A stretch of 64,000 nt of DNA from Micropterix aruncella (taxonomy: Eukaryota; Arthropoda; Insecta; Lepidoptera; Micropterigidae): NCBI GenBank assembly GCA_944548615.1, contig OX155976.1:5988952-6052951 (forward strand), given 5' to 3'. The position numbers were made by a program, and so were the translations under genes. Below are positions 31,313 through 42,004 of the stretch, piece by piece (the first letter of the stretch is position 1; every line of letters begins with the position of its first letter). The notes under the pieces are model-generated. The model was given only the letters and a program-made list of their open reading frames with translations. It ran no database searches and was not told the DNA's origin.

Positions 31313-31345
31313 TCACATGGTGCGCCAAATTTTGGTTGGAATATC
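30335..31345 (+). repeat. Repeat T copy 2, interrupted by a solo LTR
   Basis: GGAAAGTATTGTGAACGCGC, GAGATGAAGACGAATATAC, CGATAGCGTCCAAACGCTTC and GAGCTGAAATTCGGCATGCA match 42178-42400. The sequence resumes after the LTR at CAGGCATCATTTGGTCATGG, matching 18936-18956. A (ATC)9 microsatellite lies at 31282-31309. Confidence 0.7.
30547..31200 (+). mobile_element. Solo LTR copy 2, 654 bp, 4-bp TSD CAGG
   Basis: Starts TGTGACGGGCCACCCCTCAC and ends CTTAAGGATCGTTACA. CAGG flanks it at 30543-30546 and 31201-31204, and the empty site is preserved in repeat T copy 1 (GCATGCAGGCATCATTGG). Homologous to 22149-22759 (GGCACGGCTCGAGTCTG is common to both). No internal domain. Confidence 0.9.
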
Positions 31346-33460
31346 TCATATAATAATAATAATAAAAACTCTTTATTCTTAAGAAAAGGCGAGCTATATC
31401 ATATACAAGCGAAACAAATATTTTTTAAAACTTTGTTACTATTAGAAATAAGTAGATACTTAGCAACAAATAAGTAGGTGACGCCGAAGTGGCCGCACGA
31501 TAATAGTGGGTATTTGCCTAGCTATTTAGTCTCAGTTATTTGGAATGGTGCAGCGGTTAGGCCGTATTGGCGCGGCGAGTGGCGCGAGAGGGGGAGCTGG
31601 CGTGGGGGGGGGGGGGTGCGGGGGAGGGTGCGGGGGAAGGTGTGAAGGGTTAATTTTAATTGATTGATAGTGTAACTTCTTAAGGCTGCAAGTGGAATTC
31701 GGGGGCTATTGTTATTAATTTTTCAGTATCAAGTATTCATTTCTCTTTCTGCCATTTGCTATTGCTCTGATATTTTCGTTTGTGCGATCATAGACACGTT
31801 AAAAATTGATGTGATTTTCGAATTCGAGTCGCAAACACGACTTCTGATGGGTTCAAGCAAACCTCATCCAAGTTAGACAGTTTTGTGACAGTCTCGGCGA
31901 GGTTTTAACGATATCATTTAGAATGATACGGTATCATTTAGAATGATACGGTATATTATTTCAAATAATTAAATATACATTTTTCATACAACAATATTAG
32001 TTCTTAAATTTCCTTTGTAGAACGGCAACCTCATAGGTAAGGACCTAATATTAATAATAATATTAGCTGGAAACTAATCTGGAATTTATTATGTATCCTG
32101 TGTGTATAATTGGGTCGTTACATTTTGCAACTAAGTTCTTAATTATTATTGTTTTTTTATATAATTAAAAAAAGTATGATTTTAATTTGGAATGTTCATT
32201 ATTGCTATATTTCATAAATAAATGTAATTAAATTAAAATTGTAAAAGAGCTGCGATTTGTGTATAAAATCCGGCTTTCTATAAGGTATAATTGCCTATAA
32301 CAAAGGCAAAAACAGGTAGGATGCAAGAATGTTACTTGAAGGAAGGTCGCGAGCGGTCGCGTCGCGCGGTCCCGGCTGCGCAGGAACCGCGTGAGTAAGG
32401 ACTTGTGCGGGTCAATAATATGAAAGCCTCAACGCCCGATTCGGCGCAAGAACAGCGTTATTACACTTTGTCTGGAAAGCCCAAAAGCCCGCGTCGGAGA
32501 GAGAAGAGCGCTACCTACTTTGGTAGAGGTCAATGAGCATCCCAACGCTCGCGTCAGCTGCATGAAGCGACCAGCTGCGCGAGTCCTGGTTTCCTAGAAA
32601 AGTAGTTCCGTTATCTAGCGGCCGTGATAGGACGGCGGTCTCGATTGACCAAAGCTGCGGTTTCCTAGAAAGTGGTGCGACCGTATTTATAGTCACTCAG
32701 TACTAACTAGAGAAATATTAAAAATATTATTTTTAAAGTGAAACTGTTTTGTTTTTCCCGACTATATATAGTTCTAATAATTTACACACCTGATTTTTGA
32801 AGTGTTATTCCGATTTCGTTCTACAAATTTTGCTTCAACTGGGCTTGTCTTTACTCTTTTGATTTAATAATTAATAGTTCGTTATTTTCGCTCCTCCAAG
32901 TCACGTTTCCAGTCATAGTTTATAACTGAATGCTCACCGCTACATGCGAAAAAACGTCCCACAACAGTTATAATTGCCTTGGACATTCAGGCTGATTTTG
33001 ATTTCGAAAACTTTCAAGCGATTACTCCTACAATGTAAGCGGCGAGTGTATTTTATTTTAATTAAATTGTATTGATTGGTGAATTCTCTAGCGTCGCTCT
33101 TAACCACATTTTTTATTTAGGCCCTAAATTAATTACCGTTAATTAAAACGAGAGAGCGTTCTGAAAGTTACGTTAAATATGCTTTACCATTAACACCCTT
33201 ATGCCACCAATGCGAAGAGACAGTTTTACTGTGACAGCACTGCGATCGAACGTTTAGTGTCTGCCCGCTCGCCGGCACATACGCATGTAGAATCTACACC
33301 TGACGCTTTATCAAGGTTGGAATTTATTGGTCAAACCCTACAAAAGTGATTTTTTGTACAAAACCAAACCCTACAAAAATAATTTCTTCGCAGGTCTGTC
33401 AATATCAGATATTTTTTTCAGGTTGTATGTAGGTTGTATGTAAGTTACTAGTTAAATGTT
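31346..33460. other. Unassigned; G-rich tract and GC-rich block
   Basis: Positions 31575-31648 form a G-rich, purine-biased tract with runs of up to 14 G. Positions 32330-32690 are GC-rich, with inverted GGTTTCCTAGAAA-type pieces (GGTTTCCTAGAAAAGTAG and GGTTTCCTAGAAAGTGG as a direct pair about 70 bp apart). No exon or transposon end could be supported. Confidence 0.4.
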
Positions 33461-33472
33461 AGCACGGAGTCC

Positions 33473-34054
33473 TAAAGCCGACGAACTTGCTAGGTCGGAA
33501 GCAAAGGGAACGTTTTACGGCCCTGAACCTTGCTGTGGTGTACCAAAAAGCCTTGCAAACCTAATGCTCAAACAAATGTGTTTAGAACAATCCGTCAACC
33601 ACTGGAACAACACGCCAGGGTTGAATCATTCCAAGGCGCTTATTAAGGCTTACGACCGTAAGACGGCCCGTGCTGCCTTATCGCTAAATAGGAACAATCT
33701 ACGCATACTGGTGAGGGCGCTCACGGGGCATTGTGGCCTGAACAAACACCTGTTCAACCTCAAGCTCAGAGACACAAAAATGTGCAGGTTCTGCCAAGGG
33801 GCAGAGGAAACTCCCCAGCACCTCATGTGCGAGTGTGGCCCGCTGATGCGTAAAAGATACACCCACTTGGGTGGTCACTACCTCCAACCTGAGGAGGTAA
33901 AACAATCTGGCGCCAAAAGCCTGCTGCGGTTCTTAAATGACACGAGGCTTAGCGCAGAACTATAGTAGGTGGCGAACACAATAGATCAGCAATGGTCGCA
34001 GTGTTACAAGGCTCATAAAGACCTTAGAAAAGCCCCAATCAACAAATAATAAAC
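33473..34054 (+). mobile_element. LINE family V copy 1, 5'-truncated, 12-bp TSD
   Basis: Flanked by AGCACGGAGTCC at 33461-33472 and 34055-34066. The frame to the stop at 33963-33965 encodes the end of a non-LTR ORF2 after its RNase H domain: ADELARSEAKGTFYGPEPC, RILVRALTGHCGLNKHLFNL, the zinc-knuckle-like CRFCQGAEETPQHLMCEC and a C-terminal FLNDTRLSAEL. This copy is free of frameshifts, so it is the youngest-looking of the V copies. The 3' end reads GACCTTAGAAAAGCCCC. Confidence 0.9.
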
Positions 34055-34066
34055 AGCACGGAGTCC

Positions 34067-34320
34067 AGACAGCCGCAATAATTATACCAACGATTTGTGA
34101 CCAATATTTCGGCCGCAAAATCCAGTTTCCGGTGGGCTGTATTTGTCCGTTACGGTAGATTCCATTTACAAAATTATCAGAGCTCTAGGGCCGTACTTTC
34201 AATGATTTCATTTTACTTTCTTAGATTAGGTTAGGTTAAGTTACTTCAAAAAGAGAGTTTTAAGTTATCTTCTCCATTTTGTCTTTCGTATTTTAGGCAT
34301 TGAATTGCCAGTTGTTCATC
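34067..34320. other. Short unassigned interval
   Basis: No exon or repeat recognised. Composition is A+T-rich after 34190. Confidence 0.35.
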
Positions 34321-34570
34321 GTAATCATCATCATCAACATCAGGCGGTAGACGTCCAAATTTGGACCTAGGTCTCACCCCATAGAATGGCATGACGAAAG
34401 GTCTTGAGCCGCCTCCATCCATCTACTTCCTGCAACCGTGGCAATGCCATCGGTCGAACTTATGGCGGCCGTCCGGTTCGTAGTAGCCATTCAAGAATCT
34501 TTTTTACCCAACAGTTGTCGTTTCTGTGAGCTATATGGCCTGCCTATTGCCATTTTAAGTTGCTGAGCTT
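34321..34570 (-). mobile_element. RTE-type LINE tail, decayed
   Basis: Minus-strand translation in broken frames: KLSNLKWQ, GHIAHRND, KKILEWLLRTGRPP, VAGSRWMEAAQDLSS. This corresponds to the GHIARR..KVLEWRPRTGRR..VAGSRWMRAAQD..WR tail of insect RTE-like LINEs. The element ends in a (GAT)n-type tail at 34321-34340 (ATCATCATCAACATCA on the plus strand). Frameshifts and stops make it a pseudogene. Confidence 0.75.
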
Positions 34571-35010
34571 ATGAACAATGTATGTCAGTGACCTCGGTGT
34601 TGCCAGTTGTCATGAGGCTGTATTTTTCCTATCTGGTCATAAACAACTATTGCCCCAGCAACCGCACCAAGGTATCTTCCCATCTGGGTGTGAGACCGAA
34701 ATTTTTCTCCTTGTATTTACGCTGAATCCTGAGTTGCCTGAAGATGAGAGACTGTTGGTCCTCTCGCGTTCAGAGTGTGACGTGGTCATCTCCTGGAAGA
34801 GTAGAAATCATTATATTAGATATAGAGTTGTGAGGAAAGGTTGACGCTGACTTTTAAATACAACAAACAAAGTACCGCCAACATCGGATGGAGGCAGTGC
34901 AAGCGATTTCAAATCTGGGACCAGACTGGAGGATGGAGAAATCCGTCCAAATCCAATAGTAAGGAAAGGAGGCTATCCCGCTGTTTCTTCTTCCCAGTGC
35001 CTCACGATAA

Positions 35011-35253
35011 TTACTAACTACTTCAAATATTAGGCTTCTATTTTGATTATTTATATTTATAGTTTCACAATCTAGTAGTTAATTCTTGACTTCCTATGTA
35101 TGTTCAGTAAAGACATTGATTTTATAGTGTTAAAATCAATGGTAAAGAGTAGTAACGAAACTTACTACCTAACCCAATTATTTTGACACGTCCAAGAGCG
35201 GTCTTTAGCCGTCGATTGGACACGACAAAAATGTAATGTAATGTAAAGGTTCA
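35011..35253 (+). mobile_element. Repeat X copy 2 with (AATGT)n tail
   Basis: CTTACTACCTAACCCAATTA, TTTTGACACGTCCAAGAGCGG and AAAAATGTAATGTAATGTAA match 26350-26460. It sits inside R copy 7 and itself contains a micro-palindrome at 35115-35141. Confidence 0.65.
35115..35141. mobile_element. Micro-palindrome copy 3 with 8-bp direct repeat
   Basis: ATTGATTTTATAGTG plus TTAAAATCAATG (27 bases) lies between GTAAAGAC (35107-35114) and GTAAAGAG (35142-35149). The paralogous repeat X copy at 26340-26360 lacks it (GTAAAGTAATGAGTAAAATC), which supports a real insertion. Confidence 0.65.
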
Positions 35254-35339
35254 CTTCATGGGAGACTGAACGACCAGATACGGTTACAACTCCATGGGGT
35301 AACGGGTTTGCCAGTTGTGATTGACTACTTATTATTCAT

Positions 35340-35400
35340 TATCTTATTATGCATTATTATGCATATCAAGATAATGCATTATTATGCATTATCTTATTAT
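35340..35400. repeat. Local TTATTATGCAT/GATAATGCAT repeats
   Basis: ATTATCTTATTATGCATTATTATGCATATC is echoed directly and in inverse to 35400, an AT-rich local palindrome cluster. No assigned role. Confidence 0.5.
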
Positions 35401-35881
35401 CTCCTTATCTTGAACATGCAAAACTTGGTGATTTTTTCTAAGCTGCCTCATATTATAGAATAAAAATGCTAAGTTTGAGAAATAGGGAAATATGAGGTGG
35501 AGAAGATATAGCGAACCAAATAGAAACAGAGCCCAATTGCGTTTCTTCATAAACTAAAAACGAAATTATGTCATGCCAGCGAGACAAGGCAATACGTTAG
35601 AGCGGAATATAAAATGAACGGATATATACCAATCGAACAGAAAACGGCATAGTCTAACAACGGACATAATGTTTTCAAACTAATCTATGTAGATGGGTTT
35701 ATATTTGACAGGTAGTTTTTGTGCGGGAAAAGATAAGATCGTTCATTTTCATTCTGCTCTAACACGCTGCTCTGTCTCGTCCGCATGAACTATTTTCCTA
35801 TATTAGTTCGCGAAAAAAACGCAATCCAGCCCACAGTCGCTAGTCAAATATGGATATGATCAATTCGTTAACTGCTAGGAT

Positions 35882-36590
35882 AAGTAAAGTAAAGTAAAGT
35901 AAAAGTATTTATTTCCAATACAACCATAACAATTGTGTATGAATGACATTAATTAATCTTAAACTAGTTACTCAATTTAGCCAAAAGATGATATACAATA
36001 TATAACTTTAAACTTACCAATTTACAAAAACAAAGACTTTATCATAACAGTTTAAAACAAAACAATTGTCAATAAATAATATGTATTAGATAAAATGGGT
36101 AGATACGATGCTATGTATTTTCAAAATATTTTACGAAGTTATGAGCATACATGTTGATTTTAAGCAGATAGACTCGGATTGATCTATTGAAGATATCGAT
36201 TTTTTTAATCGCTTTTAATCTTTAAGGCAATTTATTAAAAAGTTTGAGGCCTATGTATCGACTAGTCGCCTGGAACTTGGCAGTACGTGCTACAAACGGT
36301 TGGAGATACAGGGTTTTATTCCTGGTGTCATGCCGATGTACTTCCTCGTGGGATATGGCCGAGCTCTTATTGCAATAGAATTCCCAAAGAGCTTCTTGAG
36401 CAAAAATCGCATATACGGTCAATATCCCTAGTTTTTGGAAGTGTTCACGACATGACTGCCGTGGACCAATACCTACTATCGCATGTATGGCTCTTTTCTG
36501 GAGAGTGAATACTATGTTGATGTGCGCTGCATTACCCCATAAAATAATACCATAGCGCAGGCGTGATTAAGGACCTTGACACTGAGAGAT
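35882..36590 (-). mobile_element. Jockey-like LINE 3' part with (TAAAG)n tail
   Basis: The minus strand encodes the reverse transcriptase thumb and C-terminus: LQKRAIHAIVGIGPRQSCRE, HFQKLGILTVYAIFAQEALW, THDTRNK-like RHDTRNKTLYLQP and ending GLKLFNKLP. Motifs QKRAIRxI, PLFxxLxILT and GxKLFNxLP are standard for jockey/CR1-like elements. The element ends at 35882-35908 in repeated TAAAG units. The YxDD catalytic part is missing. Confidence 0.8.
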
Positions 36591-36689
36591 TCCCTTATTC
36601 CGTATAAAGTCATGAGAAGAGAGAAACCCAAATTAACTCTTTTCCTAATGTGTTCCTTAAATTGAAGATTTGAGACCAAAGTTTCTCAC

Positions 36690-37448
36690 CAAATAAATAA
36701 AATACAAACGGAGCTGCCATGGAATTCACCGACCAAAAATCGGGCCCATCATATATAATTATTATACTTCTGGGAGGTGAAGGGTGGATTCCGGACTAAC
36801 GACCGGCGGTGGTAGGTTTAGGACAGCTGTCTTGTCACATGTGAGCGTTCACCTTACCACCCATTCACTCCCCCTTCGAAGCCATAGAATTTGAGATGCA
36901 GAAATCGCGGTTTTAGATATTTTTTCTAGAAAGAAGTTGATTATTTTCCTGGAGAGGCCAAGATCTTTAAAAAGGCGAAACAAAGATTTAGCTGGCAGGC
37001 CACGAGCGCCTACTTCCACCGCGTGAAGGTGAACAGTGAAGCCGTTCCGGGTGACGGCATTTGCGAGGTCGTGGTATTTATTTAATTTGTACTCGTGGTC
37101 TTTTGGGATATTTGATTACCATGGAACTGTTAATTCTACGATAAGGACCATCTTCCGAGATAGAGAGTAAAGAGTTATATCTGGACGCAGGGCTGTGCAT
37201 CCGAGACTTTCATGGAATTTATACTGCTTAGAGATCGAATCGACCTCCATAATCCAATCTGAAGCTTGCTCGATTATTGAGAAAGGTTTTGCACTGAGAT
37301 GTTTTTTGCCTTTAGAGCCAGTCCTCACAAACTGTATTGGGGGTTTGGAGGATACTGTGGCTCGAGCCACTGAGAGGCTAAGTACCTCGCGAATAACAGC
37401 AAGGACTTTGTCGTGGCGGTAAGTGTACCGTCCTTGATCCAAGGCCAC
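36690..37448 (-). mobile_element. LINE family U, endonuclease-like C-terminal region
   Basis: The minus-strand frame from 37448: DQGRYTYRHDKVLAVI, LGCTALRPDITLYSLSRKMV and LIVELTVPW. After one stop it continues as IPKDHEYKLNKYHDLANAV, RNGFTVHLHAVEVGARGLPA and SLFRLFKDLGLSRK, ending at a stop near the TGAATGGGTGGTAAGG block. The RPDI...ELTVPWE..KxxKY..L and VGARG motifs are known at the C-terminus of reverse-transcriptase proteins of many invertebrate LINEs. They resemble a restriction-like nuclease core (D...ExT), which is inference. The 3' end reads AATTCCATGGCAGCTCCGTTTG. Confidence 0.75.
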
Positions 37449-37723
37449 CTTGCAACTACTTTTTAAATGTTATCGTAATATCAACCGATGAGGAATTATT
37501 CGAAGAAAAACTCTATTTTTACCTTCCATTCAAGGTTAAAGCTTGCGCTTGCGCCACGCAAATTCGACAACTTAGATTTTTAGTCAGGATTCAAACCACA
37601 ATAATACATATAAAAATCTTTTATGCTCCACCTTTTGTAAGGTAATCAATCGCCTTGTGAAACAACAGCGGGCTTAATAACTCGACGAAGCCGGATCGCA
37701 ATCCAATACCGAAATGTTGATAA

Positions 37724-37862
37724 TTAGGATAAGTATGTTTTTGTGTCTAAATCTATTTGGAGCTTGGCATCATTAACAAACGTAAATTTTAATAAACAAA
37801 AATCACGTAAAACTGTCACAAAAATCTATATTTTTCAGGATTAATCTTAATGCAACATGCAT
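37724..37862 (+). repeat. Repeat W copy 1
   Basis: ATTAGGATAAGTATGTTTTT, AAATCACGTAAAACTGTCAC and TTTTTCAGGATTAATCTTAA recur at 40470-40600. Boundaries are not defined; no coding. Confidence 0.6.
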
Positions 37863-38023
37863 AACACCATTGATTACACATGGTATAGATTGCTCAACTC
37901 CATAGTACGTTTTGGCAAACCGGCGAAATGCAGTTGACGCTGATAGCATTGACGGGCAAACTAATATCAATTTATTTGGTCATCTATAACATGGATAATT
38001 TGGTCTCCACTGTATGCATGAGA

Positions 38024-38691
38024 CTTTAGGGAGCTAATGGGCCCATGATGAGGTGGCCACGATGACCCATGTGTTCAGGGTCGGTCACACTCACGGGTCA
38101 ACACCCATCCGATGGCCTCCACGCATGGGGTGCGAACCTGGGTAAGATACTGGGTCAACCAGTCTCCCCTGGGAATCAAACCTCTGGCGCTCCTGGACGG
38201 TCTGCGCACCGAGCAGCGCAAGCCAATCGACTGTGCTCTCCGACTAACAGTCGGGGGAGTCTGGGAACTGTATTGTTTCCTATAGAGCGGGGGTGGTTGT
38301 CTACCTTACGGCGACTGCTCTTGAAATGACCATTGGCCATCCGATCCCGGTTCAGAGTCGGGCAAAGGACGCCTTGGTCCGCGATAGATTCGGTGCACAC
38401 CGTTTCACCGCTTCGTAAGGGAGAGGACCGCGCAAGCGACCTCGAACTCGGAACCAATCGAGAGACCGGAGAAATCTGGTCACAATTGGAAGCAAGGGCG
38501 CGAGGGTCGGCTCGCCAGGTAACACCGGCTATATCGCGGTAAGGCGTTGGCTTCTTGCGGGTTGTGACGTAGCTGGACGCTGGATTTGTTCTGTCCAAAG
38601 TCTTCTACGTTCACTGCAGGGCGACAGAACGAGAAAATCGTTAAAACGTCCTGTGGTGACGGGCTCGCCCGTTGTAGTTGACACCGCAAGT
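38024..38691 (+). mobile_element. Repeat R copy 8, full length, 13-bp TSD
   Basis: Flanked by TGTATGCATGAGA at 38011-38023 and 38692-38704. Begins CTTTAGGGAGCTAATGGGCC and ends GTTGACACCGCAAGT. At 668 bp it is the best full-length reference for the family: no terminal inverted repeats, no poly(A). It is inserted immediately upstream of an RTE-type coding tail. Confidence 0.9.
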
Positions 38692-38945
38692 TGTATGCAT
38701 GAGAAGGGACCTGCAGTTCTTCGGTCATGTTGCCAGGAGAAACCCAGAGAATCTGGAGAAAATGCTTTCCGGGGGTCAAGTGGAGGGAAGAAGAAGCAGA
38801 GGCAGATCACCGGCCAGATGGAACGACCTCATCAAAGAAGTTACAAAAGGGTCAATACAATCTGCCACCCGCCATGCAGAAGACAGGTCGAAGTGGAGGA
38901 GCCTCGTAGGCAAACTGTTGTCTAGTGGCCACGATCATTAGTAAT
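38692..38945 (+). mobile_element. RTE-type LINE tail
   Basis: The plus-strand frame from 38692 encodes CMRRDLQFFGHVARRNPENL, then MLSGGQVEGRRSRGRSPARW, NDLIKEVTKGS and EDRSKWRSLVGKLL, with a stop at about 38941. The GHVARR...GxVEGRRxRGRxxxRWxDxI...DRxxWRxLV pattern is the C-terminal tail of RTE/BovB-like ORFs. The 5' part was cut off before or by the R insertion. Confidence 0.85.
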
Positions 38946-38989
38946 GAGAGAACGACGGAGAAGAACGAACATGGATAAATAAGTTTATT

Positions 38990-39300
38990 ATATAAGACTG
39001 ATTGATTATAAAAACCCAATAATTTAACGAATGATACCAATAATAACATTCAATTACATTTGCCATCTACCACATTTTTTATAAAAGCTAATAACATAAC
39101 AGAAATAGTAATAACAGGTAGAATGCCATATACTGGTCAATTTGAACATTAAAGTGCGTAATTATTACATATTTGAACTTGACATCCTTTATGATCCTTT
39201 ATGACATCCTTTATGAATAAAATTTGACATCCTTATGTAAATAATATTAAAATAATACTATCATTAAAATATCGTTTTTTTACTATATTATTATTGTATA
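38990..39300. other. A+T-rich spacer
   Basis: Contains a short direct repeat GACATCCTTTATGA (39181-39215). Nothing else recognised. Confidence 0.4.
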
Positions 39301-39422
39301 CTGTATGTATAGGTGTGCCTTACCAAGTTGTTATACCAAGAAAATCGCTACATTGAATATAACCTATTTCTATACCCATATCCATTCCTATATCCATATA
39401 TCCATTCCTATATCCTACGGCA

Positions 39423-39760
39423 TTTATTCTGGGGATGGTTGGGTACAACTCACTAAGCGTAAGAAGAGATTGGCTGGCAATCTGCCACAATATAAACTGC
39501 TTAGGGGGTTCATTGATAATCCGACCATCCTTAAAAGAATCGGTCTGTTTGTACCCGCCAATTACAGCCGTGCTAGGACTCACGTATTGCTCGCGTTACC
39601 GCGAGCTAGAACTAACATCGTTCAACAATGCTTCACGGTGCGGACGCTTCGTACTCTAAATGCACTATGTTCGGCTGAGCCAGAATTGGATATTTGGACG
39701 GTGAACTTAGCACAACTGCAAAGTACGGTAATGGCATTTCTTAGTAATCAAATAAATTAG
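39423..39760 (+). mobile_element. Jockey-type LINE C-terminal fragment
   Basis: The plus-strand frame ends LLRGFIDNPTILKRIGLFVP then ANYSRARTHVLLALPRARTN, with a stop at 39758-39760. An upstream GYNSLSVRRDWLA piece is in another frame. It parallels the minus-strand fragment at 9353-9661 (GYNSLETRR...LIRGTIYLPEIL). Inactive. Confidence 0.7.
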
Positions 39761-39814
39761 GTAAATATGTAGTATGCAGCAGAAAATTTGTTAAAAAGTA
39801 GTACCTAGTATAAT

Positions 39815-39990
39815 GATAGTAATAGATTAATATTATTAATATTAATATTAATAATAATAACAATAATAATATTAATAATAGTAGAATAATAATAAAAATA
39901 TCTAGTAGAATAATATTAAAAATAGTAGAAGAATAATAATAATCTCTAGTAGAATAATAGTATAGCCTAGAATAATAGCCTAGAAAAATA
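39815..39990. repeat. AATAATATT/TAGTAGAATAATA simple repeats
   Basis: Imperfect runs of AAT and AGTAGAATAATA units. Likely the decayed 3' tail of the LINE fragment before it. Confidence 0.6.
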
Positions 39991-40164
39991 ATTGACGATT
40001 TGAAAGATTGGAATAATAGAAGATTAATCAGTTTTTTTACTATTGATGCAATTGAAACGTTGCGTTTCTTAGTTGGTTGCCAAATTGCCAAATTGTAGTA
40101 TGACATTGATCAATCTAATATGCTATATAATCAATGTTTAGGGTATTTTTTTTATTATTTGTTG

Positions 40165-40475
40165 TTTGGCGCTTTTCTAAGGTCTTTATGAGCCTTGTAA
40201 CACTGCAACCATTGCTGATCTATTGTGTTCGCCACCTGCTATAGTTCTGCGCTAAGCCTCGTGTCATTTAAGAACCGAAACAAGATTTTGGCGCCAGATT
40301 GTTTTATCTCCTCAGGTTGGAGGTAATAACCCCCCAAGTGGGTGTATCTTTTACGCATCAGCCACAATCGCACATGAGGTGCAGGGGAGTTTCCTCTGCC
40401 CCTTGGCAAAAACTGCACTTTTTCGTATCCCGGAGCTTGAGGTTGTACATGTGTTGTTCAGGCCACAATGATTAG
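40165..40475 (-). mobile_element. LINE family V copy 2, 3' fragment
   Basis: The minus strand matches 33730-34040: CAAGTGGGTGTATCTTTTAC, CACATGAGGTGCAGGGGAG, GGCGCTTTTCTAAGGTC. Truncated at about 40475 inside the CGxNKHxYNLKL coding region. Broken frame. Confidence 0.8.
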
Positions 40476-40600
40476 GGTAAGTATGTTTTTGTGGCTAAAG
40501 CTATGTAGATTTGGCATAGTTAATAAACGAAAAGAATACTAAACAAAATCACGTAAAGCTGTCAAACAATATTTATTTATCAGGATTAATCTAAATACTA
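40470..40600 (+). repeat. Repeat W copy 2
   Basis: ATTAGGGTAAGTATGTTTTT, AAATCACGTAAAGCTGTCAA and TCAGGATTAATCTAAATAC match 37724-37862. Directly abuts V copy 2. Confidence 0.6.
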
Positions 40601-41021
40601 ATAGCCCAGTCTAATAGGTAAGTTTAGGAGAAATATGTGATAATGTTTTATAACTTAGCATTGATGTTAATTGAGGTTATTATACTGTTATTATACTAAA
40701 AGTCGCCTACTCAATCGGTTGCTCTCGAGCCGCTAACTTGGAAAATTGGCGCTCCGATTCAGTTTTTTGCGTATATCTCGCTATCTGTTAGCGATATTGT
40801 AGTTAGTAGTAATAGTAGTGAAAGGAGTGGGGGGCTTGTTTCCAGCCCTTGATGTCACCTGGATGTATAAGATCTAGTTCGGAGTAGATGTGGGAGTTGA
40901 GCTTGATATTAAAAAAAATAAAGCTTATAAAATTGTCTACAAAATATATTACACATTATATTCATATTGTCTCTTTTTCAGAGTCTTGTCACAATCACAG
41001 ATTTTCATATTGTCTCTTTTT

Positions 41022-41608
41022 GGGAGCTAAGGGACCCTTGCTGAGTTGGCCACGAAGACCCATTCTGTTCAGGGTTGGTCACACTCACGGGTCAACACCC
41101 ATCCGAATGCCTCCACACATGATGTGTGAGCCTGGGTAGGACTCTGGCCTTATGGTTAGTTTCCCTTAGGAATCAACCTTCTGGCGCTCCTGGACGGTCT
41201 GAGCGGGGGTGGTTGCGGACCTTACAGCGACTATTCTTGAAACGACCATCGGCTACCCGATCTTGGGTGAACAGCCGGGCAAAGGATGCTGTGGTCCGCG
41301 ATAGATTCGGTATACACCGTTTCACCGCTTCGTGAAGGAAAGGACCGCGCAAGCGACCTCAAACTCGTAACCAATCGAGAGACTGGAGTAATCTGGTCGC
41401 AATTGGAAGTAAGGGTGTGAGTGTAAGCCCGCTGGGTAACACTCCTGGCTATCTCGCGGTTAAGGCGTTGGCCTCTTACGGGTTTGTGGCGGAGCTTGAC
41501 GGTGGACTGTTTTGTCCAAATTTTTGCGCTTACTCCAGGGAGATAGAACGACTAATCGTTAAAACTTCCTGAGGTGACGGGCTCGCCCGCTGTAGTGGAC
41601 AACTCTAG
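41022..41608 (+). mobile_element. Repeat R copy 9 with 12-bp TSD
   Basis: Flanked by TTGTCTCTTTTT at 41010-41021 and 41609-41620. Begins GGGAGCTAAGGGACCCTTGC and ends GGACAACTCTAG. About 90 bp between GACGGTCT and GAGCGGGGGTGG is deleted compared with copy 8. Confidence 0.9.
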
Positions 41609-41620
41609 TTGTCTCTTTTT

Positions 41621-42000
41621 CATATCGACTTTTAGTATGTTTAACAGTATACACCGCAATGAACGTCTATGCCAAGTTTCAAAGCATTATCAGTTATTAG
41701 CGTCAAACGTCGAATGTTGTTCCTATTTCACTGGGCTACACTTACATAACACAAAAGCACAAATTTAAATATTATATCTAAAATATTCTTAATTAAGTTT
41801 GGCGTTCATGGCATTCTCGTTAGAAATAAAACGTGCATTGATATTGATCAGCTGATCTTCGCCATTTCCAAAATGTACGTGCAAATTCCATGCGGTTTGT
41901 ATGGAGATTTTTTGAAGTACCTGGTAACTGTCTTGTTTAAAGTAATTCCTCATCGGACTATATTTATGCTTGCCTATCGAGTCTGATCTGATACTTTTCT
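41621..42000. other. Unassigned interval
   Basis: No exon or repeat recognised. The frame at 41574-41768 starts inside R. Confidence 0.35.
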
Positions 42001-42004
42001 TCCT

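Larger units (their letters stand above)
34852..35330 (+). mobile_element. Repeat R copy 7, interrupted by repeat X
   Basis: ATCGGATGGAGGCAGTGCAA, GACCAGACTGGAGGATGGAG and the end GGTAACGGGTTTGCCAGTTG then TGATTGAC follow the R pattern of the 48.7-kb subfamily. About 240 bp of unrelated sequence (35011-35253) separates the two parts. Confidence 0.65.

Noticed and set aside
34578..34844. 88-codon plus-strand frame
   Set aside because: No domain or splice support; lies between an RTE tail and an R copy.
37116..37448. Host nuclease-like gene
   Set aside because: The block is repeated at three other places with LINE-like 3' ends and a stop within it.
38024..38691. Repeat R as a solo LTR
   Set aside because: One strand begins TG and ends CA-like, but TSDs of 12, 13 and 17 bp and end truncations fit target-primed retrotransposition, not integrase (4-6 bp).
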